Assembly (NCBI RefSeq): GCF_003289965.1 | Contig: NZ_QMBQ01000006.1 | Span: 1 to 64,000, forward strand | Origin: Mesorhizobium atlanticum | GTDB taxonomy: Bacteria; Pseudomonadota; Alphaproteobacteria; Rhizobiales; Rhizobiaceae | Reading direction: 5' to 3' | Length of the DNA: 64,000 nt | Part shown: positions 1 through 11,691 of the stretch, piece by piece | How positions within the stretch are numbered: the stretch's first letter is position 1 | Layout of the letters: every line of letters starts with the position of its first letter | Notes under the pieces: generated by a model | Databases searched by the model: none | What the model was told of the DNA's origin: nothing | The model's input: the letters and a program-made list of their open reading frames with translations, nothing else | Program-made: the position numbers and the translations under genes

Positions 1-297
<297 letters not shown>

Positions 298-365
298 TTG
301 GACTGAAACGGATCTGTCGCGGGCGCGGGAGCTGCCCGCGCCGCGCCAGAACAAGGAATTGACGC

Positions 366-674
366 ATGAACGGACAGAATATCCGCATCCGCCTTAAAGC
401 GTTTGATCACCGGGTGCTCGACGCCTCGACGCGCGAAATCGTGTCGACCGCCAAGCGCACCGGCGCCAACGTCCGCGGCCCCATTCCGCTGCCGACGCGG
501 ATCGAAAAATTCACGGTCAACCGGTCGCCCCACGTCGACAAGAAGAGCCGTGAGCAGTTCGAGATGCGCACGCACAAGCGGCTGCTCGACATTGTCGATC
601 CGACCCCGCAGACGGTCGATGCTTTGATGAAGCTCGATCTGGCGGCCGGTGTCGACGTCGAGATCAAGCTCTAA
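366..674 (+). CDS. rpsJ: 30S ribosomal protein S10
   Basis: S10 of the small subunit head, also known in other bacteria as NusE, a partner of NusB in transcription antitermination. At 102 residues it has the normal length, and the conserved loop with [13 protein letters not shown] is present at about residues 55-67. The start is supported by an AAGGAA Shine-Dalgarno sequence about seven bases upstream. First gene of the S10 operon here; the 68-base gap after tuf has a GC-rich imperfect hairpin (near 318-345) that could serve as leader or attenuator, but I see no clear U-tract. Confidence 0.98.
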   Translation: MNGQNIRIRLKAFDHRVLDASTREIVSTAKRTGANVRGPIPLPTRIEKFTVNRSPHVDKKSREQFEMRTHKRLLDIVDPTPQTVDALMKLDLAAGVDVEIKL

Positions 675-735
675 GGGAACGAGAGCGCGGTAAGGGGCGC
701 TGCCCCTGGCCCGGAACTCTAAAGGAATTGAACCG

Positions 736-1452
736 ATGCGTTCAGGTGTGATTGCAAAGAAGGTGGGAATGACCCGCATCTATAACGATGCCGGGGAACA
801 TGTTCCCGTCACCGTTCTCCAGATGGAGAACTGCCAGGTCGTGGCTCAGCGCACGCAGGAGAAGAACGGCTACACCGCCGTCCAGCTCGGCGTTGGCCTT
901 GCCAAGGTGAAGAACACGTCGAAGGCGCTGCGTGGCCATTTCGCCGCCGCCTCCGTCGAGCCGAAGGCGAAGCTCGCGGAGTTCCGCGTCTCCGCCGACA
1001 ACATGATCGACGTCGGCGCCGAGCTGACCGTCGAGCATTTCGTCGCCGGCCAGAAGGTCGACGTCACCGGCACCTCGACCGGTAAGGGTTTCCAGGGCGT
1101 GATCAAGCGGCACAACATGGGTGGTGGCCGCGCGACCCACGGTAACTCGGTCTCGCACCGCACGCACGGCTCGACCGGTCAGCGCCAGGACCCCGGCAAG
1201 GTGTTCAAGGGCAAGAAGATGGCCGGCCACATGGGTGATACCCGCGTGACCACGCAGAATGTCGAAGTCGTCTCGACGGACGTGGATCGCGGCCTGATCC
1301 TGATCCGCGGCGCGGTTCCCGGCGTCAAGGGCGCCTGGATCCTGGTTCGCGACGCCGCCAAGGTTGCGCTGCCGGCCAACGCGCCGAAGCCCGCCGCGAT
1401 CCGTGCCGCTGCCGCCAAGAACGAAGCCCCGGCCACTGAGGGAGCGGAATAA
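736..1452 (+). CDS. rplC: 50S ribosomal protein L3
   Basis: L3, an early assembly protein of the large subunit whose extension reaches toward the peptidyl transferase centre. 238 residues; the conserved [15 protein letters not shown] motif and the [19 protein letters not shown] segment are present. The C-terminus carries an Ala/Lys-rich tail typical of alphaproteobacterial L3. An AAAGGAATTG ribosome-binding site precedes the ATG. Its stop codon overlaps the rplD start by one base (TAATG), which suggests translational coupling. Confidence 0.98.
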   Translation: MRSGVIAKKVGMTRIYNDAGEHVPVTVLQMENCQVVAQRTQEKNGYTAVQLGVGLAKVKNTSKALRGHFAAASVEPKAKLAEFRVSADNMIDVGAELTVEHFVAGQKVDVTGTSTGKGFQGVIKRHNMGGGRATHGNSVSHRTHGSTGQRQDPGKVFKGKKMAGHMGDTRVTTQNVEVVSTDVDRGLILIRGAVPGVKGAWILVRDAAKVALPANAPKPAAIRAAAAKNEAPATEGAE

Positions 1453-2072
1453 TGGACCTCAAGATCACAACGCTCGGCGGCAAGGACGCCGGCAAGGTGA
1501 AACTCTCCGAGGAGATTTTCGGCCTTGACCCGCGCGAGGACATCCTGCAGCGCGTCGTGCGCTGGCAGCTCGCCAAGAAGCAGCAGGGCACGCACAAGGC
1601 AAAGGGCCGCGCTGAGATCGCGCGCACCGGCGCCAAGATGTACAAGCAGAAGGGTACGGGCCGCGCCCGTCACCATTCGGCTCGCGCTCCGCAGTTCCGC
1701 GGCGGCGGCAAGGCGCACGGCCCGGTCGTGCGCAGCCATGAGCACGACCTGCCGAAGAAGGTGCGCGCGCTTGGCCTCAAGCACGCTCTCTCGGCCAAGG
1801 CCAAGAGCGCTTCGCTCATCATCGTCGACGAGCTGAAGCTTGCCGAAGCCAAGACCAAGGCGCTGGCGGCGAACCTCGAGACGCTGGGGCTGACCAACGC
1901 CCTGGTGATCGGCGGCGCCGAGCTCGACCAGAACTTCAAGCTGGCCGCCACCAACATTCCGAACATCGACGTGCTGCCCATCCAGGGCATCAACGTCTAC
2001 GACATTCTGCGCCGCGGCACGCTGGTCCTTTCGAAGGCCGCCGTCGAGGCTCTCGAGGAGCGCTTTAAATGA
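1452..2072 (+). CDS. rplD: 50S ribosomal protein L4
   Basis: L4, a 23S rRNA-binding protein lining the exit tunnel; in E. coli it is also the repressor of its own operon, though nothing in this sequence tests that here. 206 residues, with the conserved tunnel-loop signature [12 protein letters not shown] followed by [13 protein letters not shown] at about residues 65-95. The gene overlaps rplC by one base and rplW by four (ATGA), so the three are probably translated as a coupled set. Confidence 0.98.
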   Translation: MDLKITTLGGKDAGKVKLSEEIFGLDPREDILQRVVRWQLAKKQQGTHKAKGRAEIARTGAKMYKQKGTGRARHHSARAPQFRGGGKAHGPVVRSHEHDLPKKVRALGLKHALSAKAKSASLIIVDELKLAEAKTKALAANLETLGLTNALVIGGAELDQNFKLAATNIPNIDVLPIQGINVYDILRRGTLVLSKAAVEALEERFK

Positions 2073-2362
2073 CCGACCTCCGTCACTACGACGTGATCGT
2101 CTCGCCGGCGATCACCGAAAAGTCGACCATGGCTTCCGAGCAGAACCAGGTCGTCTTCAACGTCGCCAAGAAGGCGTCGAAGCCGGAAATCAAGGCTGCC
2201 GTGGAAGCTCTCTTCGGCGTCAAGGTGACGGCAGTGAACACGCTCGTCCGCAAGGGCAAGATCAAGCGCTTCCGCGGCACGGTTGGCCGCCAGGGCGACG
2301 TCAAGAAGGCGGTTGTGACGCTGGCCGACGGCCAGTCGATCGACGTCGCGACGGGTCTCTGA
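2069..2362 (+). CDS. rplW: 50S ribosomal protein L23
   Basis: L23 sits at the tunnel exit and is the docking site for trigger factor and SRP. 97 residues, standard length. The N-terminal [13 protein letters not shown] and the central [14 protein letters not shown] segments are family hallmarks. Start overlaps the rplD stop as ATGA. Followed after 22 bases by rplB, preceded there by an AGGACAGGACA-type ribosome-binding site. Confidence 0.98.
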   Translation: MTDLRHYDVIVSPAITEKSTMASEQNQVVFNVAKKASKPEIKAAVEALFGVKVTAVNTLVRKGKIKRFRGTVGRQGDVKKAVVTLADGQSIDVATGL

Positions 2363-2384
2363 GCAAGGCCGCGAGGACAGGACA

Positions 2385-3218
2385 ATGGCACTTAAGAAAT
2401 TCAACCCGGTAACGCCGAGCACCCGCCAGCTGGTCATCGTCGACCGCTCGGGCCTCTACAAGGGCAAGCCCGTCAAGGGCCTGACCGAAGGCCTGACCAA
2501 GTCGGGCGGCCGCAACAATTACGGCCGCATCACGGCCCGCTTCATCGGCGGCGGTCACAAGCGTTCGTACCGCATCATCGACTTCAAGCGTAAGAAGTAC
2601 GACGTGGTCGGCACGGTCGAGCGTATCGAATACGATCCTAACCGCACCGCCTTCATCGCGCTGATCAAGTATGACGACGGCGAGCTGTCCTACATCCTGG
2701 CCCCGCAGCGCCTGGCTGCCGGCGACAAGATCGTGGCCGGCGAAGCGGTCGACGTGAAGCCGGGCAACGCGATGCCGCTGGCCTCGATGCCGGTCGGCAC
2801 GATCGTCCACAACATCGAGCTGAAGCCGGGCAAGGGCGGTCAGGTCGCCCGTTCGGCTGGCGGTTACGCCCAGCTCGTTGGCCGTGACCAGGGCATGGCG
2901 ATCCTGCGCCTCAACTCGGGCGAGCAGCGCGTCGTGCACGGCTCCTGCATGGCCACTGTCGGCGCAGTGTCGAATCCCGACCATGGCAACATCAACGACG
3001 GCAAGGCCGGTCGCACCGTTTGGCGCGGCAAGCGTCCGCACAATCGCGGCGTGGCCATGAACCCGGTCGACCATCCGCATGGCGGCGGCGAAGGCCGCAC
3101 CTCGGGTGGCCGTCATCCGGTTTCGCCCTGGGGCAAGCCGACCAAGGGCAAGAAGACGCGGTCCAACAAGGCGACCGACAAGTTCATCGTGCGCTCGCGC
3201 CATCAGCGCAAGAGCTAA
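2385..3218 (+). CDS. rplB: 50S ribosomal protein L2
   Basis: L2 is needed for subunit association and peptidyl transferase activity. 277 residues. The conserved C-terminal region with [20 protein letters not shown] is intact, including the histidine in the HPHGGGEG loop that is essential in E. coli L2, followed by the basic tail [19 protein letters not shown]. In the usual place between rplW and rpsS. Confidence 0.98.
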   Translation: MALKKFNPVTPSTRQLVIVDRSGLYKGKPVKGLTEGLTKSGGRNNYGRITARFIGGGHKRSYRIIDFKRKKYDVVGTVERIEYDPNRTAFIALIKYDDGELSYILAPQRLAAGDKIVAGEAVDVKPGNAMPLASMPVGTIVHNIELKPGKGGQVARSAGGYAQLVGRDQGMAILRLNSGEQRVVHGSCMATVGAVSNPDHGNINDGKAGRTVWRGKRPHNRGVAMNPVDHPHGGGEGRTSGGRHPVSPWGKPTKGKKTRSNKATDKFIVRSRHQRKS

Positions 3219-3234
3219 GAAGAGGTAACGCCAA

Positions 3235-3513
3235 GTGACTCGTTCGATTTGGAAAGGCCCCTTCGTCGACGGCTACCTTCTCAAGAAGGTGGACAAGGTT
3301 CGCGAGGGTGGTCGCAATGAGGTGATCAAGATGTGGAGCCGTCGCTCCACCATCCTGCCGCAGTTCGTCGGCTTCACCTTCGGTGTCTACAACGGCCAGA
3401 AGCATGTCCCGGTCTCGGTGAACGAGGACATGGTCGGCCACAAGTTCGGTGAATTCGCTCCGACCCGGACCTATTACGGTCACGGCGCGGATAAGAAGGC
3501 GAAGAGGAAATAA
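3235..3513 (+). CDS. rpsS: 30S ribosomal protein S19
   Basis: S19 of the 30S head, which contacts the A-site tRNA region together with S13. 92 residues, normal length, with the signature [17 protein letters not shown] at about residues 30-46 and a KAKRK basic tail. Translation starts at GTG, which is common for S19 in this group; an AAGAGGTAA ribosome-binding site ends about six bases before it. No alternative ATG would preserve the conserved [10 protein letters not shown]-terminus. Confidence 0.97.
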   Translation: MTRSIWKGPFVDGYLLKKVDKVREGGRNEVIKMWSRRSTILPQFVGFTFGVYNGQKHVPVSVNEDMVGHKFGEFAPTRTYYGHGADKKAKRK

Positions 3514-3515
3514 TC

Positions 3516-3905
3516 ATGGGCAAGGCCAAAGCTCCGCGCAGGCTTGCTGATAACGAGGCGCGTGCCGTTCTGCGCACGATCCGTATCAGCCCGCAGAAGC
3601 TCAACCTGGTTGCCGCGCTGATCCGCGGCAAGAAGGTCGCGACCGCGCTCTCCGACCTCGAATTCTCGGCCAAGCGGATTTCCGGCACGGTCAAGAAGAC
3701 GCTGGAATCGGCGATCGCCAACGCGGAAAACAATCACGACCTCGATGTCGACGCGCTTGTCGTGGCGGAAGCCTATGTCGGCAAGTCGATCGTCATGAAG
3801 CGCTTCCACGCTCGTGGCCGCGGTCGCGCCAGCCGTATCGAAAAGCCGTTCTCGCACCTCACGATCGTCGTTCGTGAAGTCGAGGAAAAAGGGGAGGCCG
3901 CATAA
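3516..3905 (+). CDS. rplV: 50S ribosomal protein L22
   Basis: L22, whose beta-hairpin lines the exit tunnel and is the site of some macrolide-resistance changes in other species. 129 residues, slightly longer than the enterobacterial protein through an acidic C-terminal tail. The hairpin region with [22 protein letters not shown] is present. It starts two bases after the rpsS stop and its own stop overlaps the rpsC start by one base. Confidence 0.97.
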   Translation: MGKAKAPRRLADNEARAVLRTIRISPQKLNLVAALIRGKKVATALSDLEFSAKRISGTVKKTLESAIANAENNHDLDVDALVVAEAYVGKSIVMKRFHARGRGRASRIEKPFSHLTIVVREVEEKGEAA

Positions 3906-4639
3906 TGGGCCAGAAAGTCAATCCGATCGGGCTGCGTCTCGGCATCAACCGTACCTGGGATTCGCGCTGGTTCGCGAACACCGGCGAATACGGCCAGCTG
4001 CTGCATGAAGACCTCAAGATCCGCAAGTATCTCGAGAAGGAACTCAAGCAGGCCGCGATCTCCAAGGTCGTGATCGAGCGTCCGCACAAGAAGTGCCGCG
4101 TCACCATTCATGCGGCGCGTCCGGGCCTGATCATCGGCAAGAAGGGCGCCGACATCGAGAAGCTTCGCAAGAAGCTGACCGAGATGACGAAGTCCGAAAC
4201 GCACCTCAACATCGTTGAAGTGCGCAAGCCCGAGATCGACGCCACGCTGATCGCGCAGTCGATCGCGCAGCAGCTCGAGCGCCGCATCGCGTTCCGCCGC
4301 GCCATGAAGCGAGCCGTTCAGTCGGCCATGCGTCTCGGCGCCGAAGGCATCCGCATCAACTGCTCCGGCCGTCTCGGCGGCGCCGAAATCGCGCGCATGG
4401 AATGGTACCGCGAAGGCCGCGTGCCGCTGCACACCCTGCGCGCCGATGTCGACTACGGCACGGCCGAGGCCAACACGGCTTACGGCATCTGCGGCGTCAA
4501 GGTGTGGGTGTTCAAGGGCGAGATCCTCGAGCACGACCCGATGGCTTCCGAGCGCCGTGCAACCGAAGGCGATGCCGCGCATGGCGGCGGCGGTGCTGGT
4601 GGCGAGCGCGAACGCGGCCGTCGTCGCGAGAACGCCTGA
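3905..4639 (+). CDS. rpsC: 30S ribosomal protein S3
   Basis: S3 lines the mRNA entry channel. 244 residues: an N-terminal KH domain with the RNA-binding loop [14 protein letters not shown] at about residues 75-88, then the conserved C-terminal domain with [22 protein letters not shown]. The extreme C-terminus is a Gly/Arg-rich tail (about 20 residues), usual in rhizobial S3 and likely disordered. TAATG overlap with rplV. Confidence 0.98.
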   Translation: MGQKVNPIGLRLGINRTWDSRWFANTGEYGQLLHEDLKIRKYLEKELKQAAISKVVIERPHKKCRVTIHAARPGLIIGKKGADIEKLRKKLTEMTKSETHLNIVEVRKPEIDATLIAQSIAQQLERRIAFRRAMKRAVQSAMRLGAEGIRINCSGRLGGAEIARMEWYREGRVPLHTLRADVDYGTAEANTAYGICGVKVWVFKGEILEHDPMASERRATEGDAAHGGGGAGGERERGRRRENA

Positions 4640-4666
4640 GACATTTGAGAATTTGGAGTTAGAACG

Positions 4667-5080
4667 ATGCTGCAGCCAAAGCGCACAAAGTTCCGCAAGC
4701 AGTTCAAGGGCCGTATCCACGGTACCGCCAAGGGCGGCACCAACCTGGATTTCGGCGGTTTCGGGCTGAAGGCGCTTGAGCCGAACCGCGTCACCGCGCG
4801 CGAGATCGAGGCGGCCCGCCGCGCGATCACCCGCGAGATGAAGCGCGCCGGCCGCGTCTGGATCCGGGTGTTCCCGGATCTGCCGGTCACCTCGAAGCCG
4901 ACCGAAGTCCGCATGGGTAAGGGCAAGGGCGGCGTCGACTATTGGGCGGCGCGCGTGAAGCCCGGCCGCATCATGTTCGAGATCGACGGTGTCAGCGAGG
5001 AGACCGCGCGTGAAGCGCTGCGTCTCGGTGCCGCCAAGCTCTCGGTCAAGACGCGCTTCGTGCAGCGCATCGCAGAATAA
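4667..5080 (+). CDS. rplP: 50S ribosomal protein L16
   Basis: L16 organises the A-site side of the large subunit. 137 residues; begins [16 protein letters not shown] and has the [18 protein letters not shown] signature in the second half. Located 27 bases after rpsC, with rpmC following after 12 bases, the invariant bacterial order. Confidence 0.98.
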   Translation: MLQPKRTKFRKQFKGRIHGTAKGGTNLDFGGFGLKALEPNRVTAREIEAARRAITREMKRAGRVWIRVFPDLPVTSKPTEVRMGKGKGGVDYWAARVKPGRIMFEIDGVSEETAREALRLGAAKLSVKTRFVQRIAE

Positions 5081-5092
5081 GGACAGGCGATC

Positions 5093-5293
5093 ATGAAAGC
5101 CGAAGACATCCGGACCAAGACCCAGGATCAGCTGACCGACGACCTGGCCGCGCTGAAGAAGGAGCAGTTCAACCTGCGCTTCCAGAAGGCCACCGGCCAG
5201 CTCGAGAAGACCGCGCGCGTGAAGCAGGTCCGCAAGGACATCGCGCGCATCAAGACCATCGCCGCGGAAAAAGCCGCGGCCAAGAAGGGTTAA
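5093..5293 (+). CDS. rpmC: 50S ribosomal protein L29
   Basis: L29, a small helical-hairpin protein next to L23 at the tunnel exit. 66 residues, almost entirely helical, with the conserved [19 protein letters not shown] segment. A GGACAGGCGATC stretch before the ATG provides the ribosome-binding site. Only four bases separate it from rpsQ. Confidence 0.97.
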   Translation: MKAEDIRTKTQDQLTDDLAALKKEQFNLRFQKATGQLEKTARVKQVRKDIARIKTIAAEKAAAKKG

Positions 5294-5297
5294 GACC

Positions 5298-5537
5298 ATG
5301 CCGAAGCGTATCCTGCAGGGCACCGTCGTCAGCGACAAGAACGAGAAGACGGTTGTCGTCAAGGTCGAGCGTCGCTTCACGCACCCGGTGATGAAGAAGA
5401 CCGTGCGCATGACCAAGAAGTACAAGGCGCACGACGAGAACAACGCCCACAAGGTCGGCGACCAGGTGTTCATCCAGGAATCGAAGCCGATTTCGAAGGA
5501 CAAGCGCTGGGTCGTGGTTACCTCGGACCAGGCGTAA
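5298..5537 (+). CDS. rpsQ: 30S ribosomal protein S17
   Basis: S17 is an OB-fold primary 16S rRNA binder needed for early 30S assembly. 79 residues with the [19 protein letters not shown]-terminus and RWVVV near the end. Last gene before a 74-base gap that corresponds to the S10/spc operon boundary in other bacteria; the gap contains a GACAG...CTGTC inverted repeat (about 5551-5583) that could fold as a hairpin but has no U-tract. Confidence 0.97.
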   Translation: MPKRILQGTVVSDKNEKTVVVKVERRFTHPVMKKTVRMTKKYKAHDENNAHKVGDQVFIQESKPISKDKRWVVVTSDQA

Positions 5538-5611
5538 ACAAACGAATTTTGGACAGACCGGGGAGGGGCGTCGCGCGCCTGTCCCGTTAGAAAAGAAGAA
5601 GGCGGCCAGTC

Positions 5612-5980
5612 ATGATTCAGATGCAAACAAACCTCGACGTCGCGGACAATTCCGGCGCCCGTCGTGTCATGTGCATCAAGGTGCTGGGCGGCTCGAAGCG
5701 GAAGTACGCATCCGTCGGCGACATCATCGTGGTGTCGATCAAGGAAGCCATTCCGCGCGGCCGCGTTAAGAAGGGCGATGTGATGAAGGCGGTCGTGGTT
5801 CGCACGGCCAAGGACATCCGCCGTCCGGACGGCAGCGTGATCCGTTTCGACAAGAACGCGGCCGTTCTCGTCGACAATAAGAAAGAGCCGATCGGCACCC
5901 GTATCTTCGGACCGGTTCCGCGCGAGCTGCGCGCCAAGAACCACATGAAGATCATCTCGCTCGCGCCTGAAGTGCTGTAA
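5612..5980 (+). CDS. rplN: 50S ribosomal protein L14
   Basis: L14 forms part of the intersubunit bridge region. 122 residues, exact family length; starts [18 protein letters not shown] and contains the [12 protein letters not shown] and [10 protein letters not shown] motifs. Opens the spc-type block; the ATG is preceded by AAGAAGAAGGCGG. Confidence 0.98.
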   Translation: MIQMQTNLDVADNSGARRVMCIKVLGGSKRKYASVGDIIVVSIKEAIPRGRVKKGDVMKAVVVRTAKDIRRPDGSVIRFDKNAAVLVDNKKEPIGTRIFGPVPRELRAKNHMKIISLAPEVL

Positions 5981-5992
5981 GGAGCCGGACCA

Positions 5993-6307
5993 ATGCAAAA
6001 GATCAGAAAAGGCGACAAGGTCGTCGTGCTTGCCGGCAAGGACAAGGGCCGTTCGGGCGAAGTCCTGTCGGTGCAGCCGAAGGAAGACACCGCGGTCGTC
6101 CGCGGCGTGAACCTCATTCGCCGTCACCAGAAGCAGACCCAGTCCCAAGAGGGCGGGATCATCACCAAGGAAGCGCCGATCCACCTGTCGAACATCGCGC
6201 TGGCCGACCCCAAGGACGGCAAGCCGACCCGCGTCGGCTTCACCATCCAGAAGGACGGCAAGAAGGTGCGCGTCGCCAAGCGTTCGGGAGAAGTCATCAA
6301 TGGCTAA
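5993..6307 (+). CDS. rplX: 50S ribosomal protein L24
   Basis: L24, an assembly-initiator protein of the large subunit with an N-terminal KOW domain ([20 protein letters not shown], residues 3-22 region). 104 residues. Its 3' end overlaps the rplE start by eight bases, so translation of rplE probably depends on ribosomes finishing rplX. Confidence 0.97.
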   Translation: MQKIRKGDKVVVLAGKDKGRSGEVLSVQPKEDTAVVRGVNLIRRHQKQTQSQEGGIITKEAPIHLSNIALADPKDGKPTRVGFTIQKDGKKVRVAKRSGEVING

Positions 6308-6878
6308 GGCTGAAACCAAGCAGGCGGCTGCCAAGAACGAGCCGCGCCTCAAGAAGGTCTATCAGGAGACCATCCGCAAGGCGCTGCAGGAGCAGTTCGG
6401 CTACGACAACGAGATGCAGGTTCCGCGCATCGACAAGATCGTGCTGAACATGGGCGTCGGCGAAGCAACCGCCGATTCCAAGAAGCCCTCGGTCGCGGCC
6501 GAGGATCTCGCGCTGATCGCCGGCCAGAAGGCCGTCGTGACCCGCTCGCGCAAGTCGATCGCGGGCTTCAAGGTGCGCGAGAACATGCCGATCGGCGCCA
6601 AGGTCACGCTGCGCAAGGAACGCATGTACGAGTTCCTCGACCGCCTCGTGAACATCGCGCTGCCGCGCGTTCGCGACTTCCGCGGACTGAACCCGAAGAG
6701 CTTTGACGGCCGTGGCAACTACGCCATGGGCATCAAGGAGCACATCGTGTTCCCAGAGATCAACTACGACAAGGTCGATCAGGTCTGGGGCATGGACGTC
6801 ATCGTTTGTACGACGGCGAAGACGGATGACGAGGCCAGGGCTCTGCTCAAGGCCTTCAACTTCCCCTTCCGCCAGTAA
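6300..6878 (+). CDS. rplE: 50S ribosomal protein L5
   Basis: L5 binds 5S rRNA and forms part of the central protuberance. 192 residues; the first ~15 residues are a Lys/Ala-rich extension usual in this group, followed by [10 protein letters not shown] and the conserved [15 protein letters not shown] and [20 protein letters not shown] segments. Start lies inside the end of rplX (eight-base overlap). Confidence 0.98.
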   Translation: MAKAETKQAAAKNEPRLKKVYQETIRKALQEQFGYDNEMQVPRIDKIVLNMGVGEATADSKKPSVAAEDLALIAGQKAVVTRSRKSIAGFKVRENMPIGAKVTLRKERMYEFLDRLVNIALPRVRDFRGLNPKSFDGRGNYAMGIKEHIVFPEINYDKVDQVWGMDVIVCTTAKTDDEARALLKAFNFPFRQ

Positions 6879-6904
6879 CGGCAGCGAAAAAGGAAAAATC
6901 TGAA

Positions 6905-7210
6905 ATGGCAAAGACCAGCTCAGTCGAGAAGAACAACCGGCGCCGCAAGCTAACCGGTCAGTACGCCGCCAAGCGCGCCGCGCTGAAGGCCATCATCATG
7001 GATCAATCCAAGCCGATGGAAGAGCGTTTCCGCGCCCAGTTGAAGCTTTCGGCGCTGCCGCGCAACTCGGCCAAGATCCGCATCCGCAACCGCTGCGAAG
7101 TCACGGGCCGTCCGCGCGCCTACTATCGCAAGCTCAAGCTTTCGCGTATCGCGCTTCGCGATCTGGGCAATACCGGCCAGATCCCGGGCCTGGTCAAGTC
7201 GAGCTGGTAA
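6905..7210 (+). CDS. rpsN: 30S ribosomal protein S14 (long, zinc-independent form)
   Basis: S14 of the 30S head. At 101 residues it is the long form; it has a single cysteine and lacks the two CxxC pairs of the short zinc-ribbon type, so it should not require zinc. The C-terminal [19 protein letters not shown] and [18 protein letters not shown] are typical. RBS GGAAAAATCTGAA lies before the ATG. Confidence 0.98.
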   Translation: MAKTSSVEKNNRRRKLTGQYAAKRAALKAIIMDQSKPMEERFRAQLKLSALPRNSAKIRIRNRCEVTGRPRAYYRKLKLSRIALRDLGNTGQIPGLVKSSW

Positions 7211-7222
7211 GGAGACACTGAG

Positions 7223-7621
7223 ATGTCATTGAGCGATCCTCTCGGCGATATGCTGACCCGCATCCGCAACGCCTATGGCCGCAAGAAGTCGAGCGTTTCG
7301 ACCCCGGCCTCGCGTCTGCGCGCCCGCGTTCTCGACGTGCTGAAGTCGGAAGGTTATATCCGCGACTACAGCCAGACCGACTTCGAAAACGGCAAGTCGG
7401 AAATCGAGATCGAGCTGAAGTATTTCGACGGCGCCCCGGTCGTGCGCGAGATCGAGCGTGTCTCGAAGCCCGGCCGCCGCGTCTATGTCTCGGCCAAGTC
7501 GATCCCGCAGGTCGCCAACGGCCTCGGCATCGCCATCCTTTCGACGCCGAAGGGCGTCATGGCCGACCATGAAGCGCGCGAGCAGAATGTCGGCGGCGAG
7601 ATCCTCTGCCAGATCTTCTGA
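7223..7621 (+). CDS. rpsH: 30S ribosomal protein S8
   Basis: S8, a primary 16S rRNA-binding protein; it represses the spc operon in E. coli by binding mRNA, not testable here. 132 residues, starts [17 protein letters not shown] and ends with the conserved [28 protein letters not shown] pattern (shortened here by description: STPKGVM and GGEILC motifs both present). RBS AAGGAGAC lies eight bases upstream. Confidence 0.97.
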   Translation: MSLSDPLGDMLTRIRNAYGRKKSSVSTPASRLRARVLDVLKSEGYIRDYSQTDFENGKSEIEIELKYFDGAPVVREIERVSKPGRRVYVSAKSIPQVANGLGIAILSTPKGVMADHEAREQNVGGEILCQIF

Positions 7622-7710
7622 TCGGCCAGAGATTGATGAATGGGCTTCGGTTCTCGGGATCGCGCCCGGGAACTGGAACCTGAAACGAAAGAAGTGACGA
7701 GGACAACAAA

Positions 7711-8244
7711 ATGTCTCGTATCGGAAAGAAACCCGTTTCGCTGCCGCAGGGCGTGTCCGCGACCGTCAACGGCCAGACCGTGACGGCGAAGGGCCCGAAG
7801 GGCGAGCTGAAGTTCGTGGTCAACGACGAAGTGCTGGTGAAGATGGAGAACAACGAGATCTCCGTCGAGCCGCGCGACCAGACCAAGACCGCCCGCTCCA
7901 AGTGGGGCATGTCGCGCACGCAGATCGTCAACATCCTGCAGGGCGTGAAGGACGGCTTCGAGAAGAAGCTCGAGATCACCGGCGTCGGCTATCGTGCGGC
8001 ATTGCAGGGCAAGAACCTACAGCTGGCCCTCGGCTTCAGCCACGATGTCATCTATGAGACGCCCCAGGGCATCACCATCTCGGTGCCGAAGCCGACCGAA
8101 ATCACGGTCTCGGGCATCGACAAGCAGCAGGTCGGCCAGGTCGCCGCCGAGATCCGCGAATATCGCGGTCCGGAGCCGTACAAGGGCAAGGGCGTGCGCT
8201 ATGCCGACGAGCGCATCGTGCGCAAGGAAGGCAAGAAGAAGTAA
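7711..8244 (+). CDS. rplF: 50S ribosomal protein L6
   Basis: L6 lies near the GTPase-associated centre. 177 residues, two related alpha/beta domains; MSRIGKKPV at the start and the C-terminal signature [14 protein letters not shown] at about residues 150-164. The 89-base gap before it is the longest in this stretch and contains no gene. The 122-base gap after it contains a hairpin-forming repeat (GGCTGGCCCG / CGGGCCAAGCC, about 8247-8276). Confidence 0.98.
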   Translation: MSRIGKKPVSLPQGVSATVNGQTVTAKGPKGELKFVVNDEVLVKMENNEISVEPRDQTKTARSKWGMSRTQIVNILQGVKDGFEKKLEITGVGYRAALQGKNLQLALGFSHDVIYETPQGITISVPKPTEITVSGIDKQQVGQVAAEIREYRGPEPYKGKGVRYADERIVRKEGKKK

Positions 8245-8366
8245 CAGGCTGGCCCGTAGAGTTGCGGGCCAAGCCAGAGACGTGTAACGCCGCGGGGAGC
8301 GGCCGCGGGAGGCTTGGCCTACCGCACAGGGTTGCCCCCGTTTTCTGAAGGCAGGGAACTGACAGT

Positions 8367-8726
8367 ATGAGCACGAAAGAAGCCACCCAGCGCCGCGCGC
8401 AGCGCATCCGCCGCCAGATCAAGAAGGTCGCCGGCGCGCGTCCGCGTCTGTCGGTGCACCGCACCTCGAAGAACATCTACGTCCAAGTGATCGACGACGC
8501 CAAGGGCCACACGCTGGCCGCTGCCTCGACGCTCGAGAAGGACCTCAAGGGTTCGCTCAAGACCGGCGCCGACACGGCTGCCGCCGCCGCCGTCGGCAAG
8601 CTGATCGCCGAGCGCGCCGCGAAGGCCGGCGTCAAGGAAGTCGTCTTCGATCGTGGCCCGTACATCTATCATGGCCGCGTCAAGGCGCTGGCCGAAGCTG
8701 CGCGCGAAGGCGGTCTCAGCTTCTGA
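8367..8726 (+). CDS. rplR: 50S ribosomal protein L18
   Basis: L18 binds 5S rRNA together with L5. 119 residues, with [20 protein letters not shown] in the N-terminal half and the conserved [23 protein letters not shown]-terminal stretch. RBS GGCAGGGAACTG before the ATG. Confidence 0.97.
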   Translation: MSTKEATQRRAQRIRRQIKKVAGARPRLSVHRTSKNIYVQVIDDAKGHTLAAASTLEKDLKGSLKTGADTAAAAAVGKLIAERAAKAGVKEVVFDRGPYIYHGRVKALAEAAREGGLSF

Positions 8727-8804
8727 TTTTAAACCGTCGGCGACCCGAAATGCGGCGCCGGCAAACAGCAACCCGTGCTTCCGGAAAAGAACAAGGAACA
8801 GGAT

Positions 8805-9374
8805 ATGGCACAGGAACGTAGAGAAGGCGGCCGCGGCCGCGAGCGTGAACGCGAAGAGCGTGACGACGGCATGGTGGACAAGCTCGTCCACATCAACCGC
8901 GTCGCCAAGGTGGTGAAGGGTGGCCGTCGTTTCGGCTTTGCCGCTCTCGTCGTCGTCGGCGACCAGAAGGGCCGCGTCGGCTTCGGCCACGGCAAGGCGC
9001 GCGAAGTGCCGGAAGCCATCCGCAAGGCGACCGAATCGGCCAAGCGCGACATGATCTTCGTGCCGCTGCGTTCGGGCCGCACGCTGCATCACGACGTCGA
9101 GGGCCGCTGGGGCGCCGGACGCGTTCTGCTGCGCGCCGCCAAGCAGGGTACCGGCATCATCGCCGGCGGTCCGATGCGCGCCGTCTTCGAGACGCTCGGC
9201 ATGCATGACGTGGTCGCCAAGTCGATGGGTTCGTCGAATCCCTACAACATGGTTCGCGCCACCTTCGACGCGCTGAAGAGCCAGATGCATCCGAAGGATG
9301 TGGCTGCGGCGCGCGGCATCAAGTACTCGACCCTTCAGGCCCGCCGCGGCACCGCCGTTGCGGCTGAAGAATAG
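8805..9374 (+). CDS. rpsE: 30S ribosomal protein S5
   Basis: S5 is part of the mRNA entry channel and decoding-fidelity region. I place the start at 8805 ([11 protein letters not shown]), because AAGGAACAGG lies directly upstream and the family N-terminus is matched; a GTG thirty bases earlier keeps the frame open but has no support. 189 residues: a charged Arg/Glu/Gly-rich leader, the S5 double-stranded RNA-binding-like domain ([20 protein letters not shown]), then [15 protein letters not shown] in the C-terminal domain. Confidence 0.97.
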   Translation: MAQERREGGRGREREREERDDGMVDKLVHINRVAKVVKGGRRFGFAALVVVGDQKGRVGFGHGKAREVPEAIRKATESAKRDMIFVPLRSGRTLHHDVEGRWGAGRVLLRAAKQGTGIIAGGPMRAVFETLGMHDVVAKSMGSSNPYNMVRATFDALKSQMHPKDVAAARGIKYSTLQARRGTAVAAEE

Positions 9375-9399
9375 TCGACGCTGACCAGGGATTTCGACC

Positions 9400-9597
9400 A
9401 TGGCCAAGAAAGCTACCAAGACCATCACCGTCGAGCAGATCGGTTCGCCGATCCGCCGGCCGAAGGAGCAGCGCGCGACGCTGGTCGGCCTCGGCCTGAA
9501 CAAGATGCACAAGCGGCGCACGCTGGAAGATACCCCTTCCGTGCGCGGCATGATCGCCGCCGTCCAGCACCTCGTCCGCGTCGTGGACGAGGCCTGA
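9400..9597 (+). CDS. rpmD: 50S ribosomal protein L30
   Basis: L30, a small large-subunit protein. 65 residues; [18 protein letters not shown] and [11 protein letters not shown] are the family signature. Between rpsE and rplO as in other proteobacteria, with short gaps on both sides. Confidence 0.96.
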   Translation: MAKKATKTITVEQIGSPIRRPKEQRATLVGLGLNKMHKRRTLEDTPSVRGMIAAVQHLVRVVDEA

Positions 9598-9619
9598 ACG
9601 GAAGCGCAGGAGAAGAATG

Positions 9620-10093
9620 ATGAAACTCAACGATCTGCGTGACAAGGACGGCGCCACGCATTCCAGGAAGCGCCTCGGTCGCGGCATCGGCTCCGGCTCG
9701 GGCAAGACCGCCGGTCGCGGCGTCAAGGGCCAGAAGGCCCGTTCGGGCGTTGCCATCAACGGCTTCGAGGGCGGCCAGATGCCGCTCTACCGGCGCCTGC
9801 CGAAGCGTGGCTTCAACAACCTGTTCGGCAAGAGCTTCGCGATTGTATCGCTGGCCAAGATCCAGGCGGCGATCGACGCCAAGAAGCTCGACGCCAAAGA
9901 GGCCGTGACGGCTGAGGCCCTGGTTGCCGCCGGCGTCATCCGCCGCGCCAAGGACGGCGTGCGCGTGCTGTCCGACGGCGAGCTGAAGGCCAAGCTCTCC
10001 TTCGACGTCGCCGGCGCCTCCAAGGCCGCGATCGAGAAGATCGAGAAGGCCGGCGGTTCGGTGAAGTTGCCGGAAGCGGCCGCCGCCGAGTAA
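9620..10093 (+). CDS. rplO: 50S ribosomal protein L15
   Basis: L15, a late-assembly scaffold protein of the large subunit. Two adjacent ATG codons (9617 and 9620) are possible; I choose 9620 because the CAGGAGAAG ribosome-binding site then has a normal spacing, giving 157 residues beginning [12 protein letters not shown]. The N-terminal Gly/Arg-rich extension ([20 protein letters not shown]) and the [17 protein letters not shown] motif are present. Confidence 0.95.
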   Translation: MKLNDLRDKDGATHSRKRLGRGIGSGSGKTAGRGVKGQKARSGVAINGFEGGQMPLYRRLPKRGFNNLFGKSFAIVSLAKIQAAIDAKKLDAKEAVTAEALVAAGVIRRAKDGVRVLSDGELKAKLSFDVAGASKAAIEKIEKAGGSVKLPEAAAAE

Positions 10094-10167
10094 CGGCGAT
10101 TTGAAGCGCGGCCGAGCGGGATGACTTCGCATTTTCCCTCGAACCGCGCTTTGACCAGATGAATTGG

Positions 10168-10189
10168 GCGGCCGCGTCAACGCGGCCGC
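10168..10189 (+). terminator. Intra-cluster hairpin between rplO and secY
   Basis: A perfect 9-bp GC stem (GCGGCCGCG / CGCGGCCGC) with a TCAA tetraloop. It is followed by TTGCATGTTTA rather than a clean U-run, so it may be a weak terminator, a processing or stabilising element, or simply a hairpin that lowers expression of secY relative to ribosomal proteins. Confidence 0.45.
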
Positions 10190-10284
10190 TTGCATGTTTA
10201 AGGTCCGGAGCTTATCTCGTGGGCTTCGGTGACACGCGCCGCCTGAGCTGGGGGCGTCGAGCGTGACACGGAAATCAATGAAGT

Positions 10285-10335
10285 AGAGCAGGATGTTGTC
10301 CGAAAGCCGCTCCACACTTTTCGGCATCATGCTCT
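10285..10335. repeat. Palindromic intergenic repeat, GAGCATGATG type (copy 1)
   Basis: A 51-base imperfect palindrome with outer arms AGAGCAGGATG and CATCATGCTCT and an inner core whose reverse complement contains AAAAGTGTGGAGCGG. The same core and arms recur at 45997-46043. It lies 16 bases before the secY start. No coding potential. Mobile-like dispersal is inferred from the copies seen in this window. Confidence 0.8.
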
Positions 10336-10350
10336 AGCGGAGAATCAGGC

Positions 10351-11687
<1,337 letters not shown>

Positions 11688-11691
<4 letters not shown>

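Noticed and set aside
3773-6352. An 859-codon minus-strand reading frame across ribosomal genes
   Set aside because: It lies opposite several well-identified ribosomal protein genes, has low-complexity composition and no start signal; a typical shadow frame in high-GC DNA.
8245-8366. Inverted repeat between rplF and rplR as a terminator
   Set aside because: The stem has no T-run and lies within a continuous operon; more likely a local hairpin.
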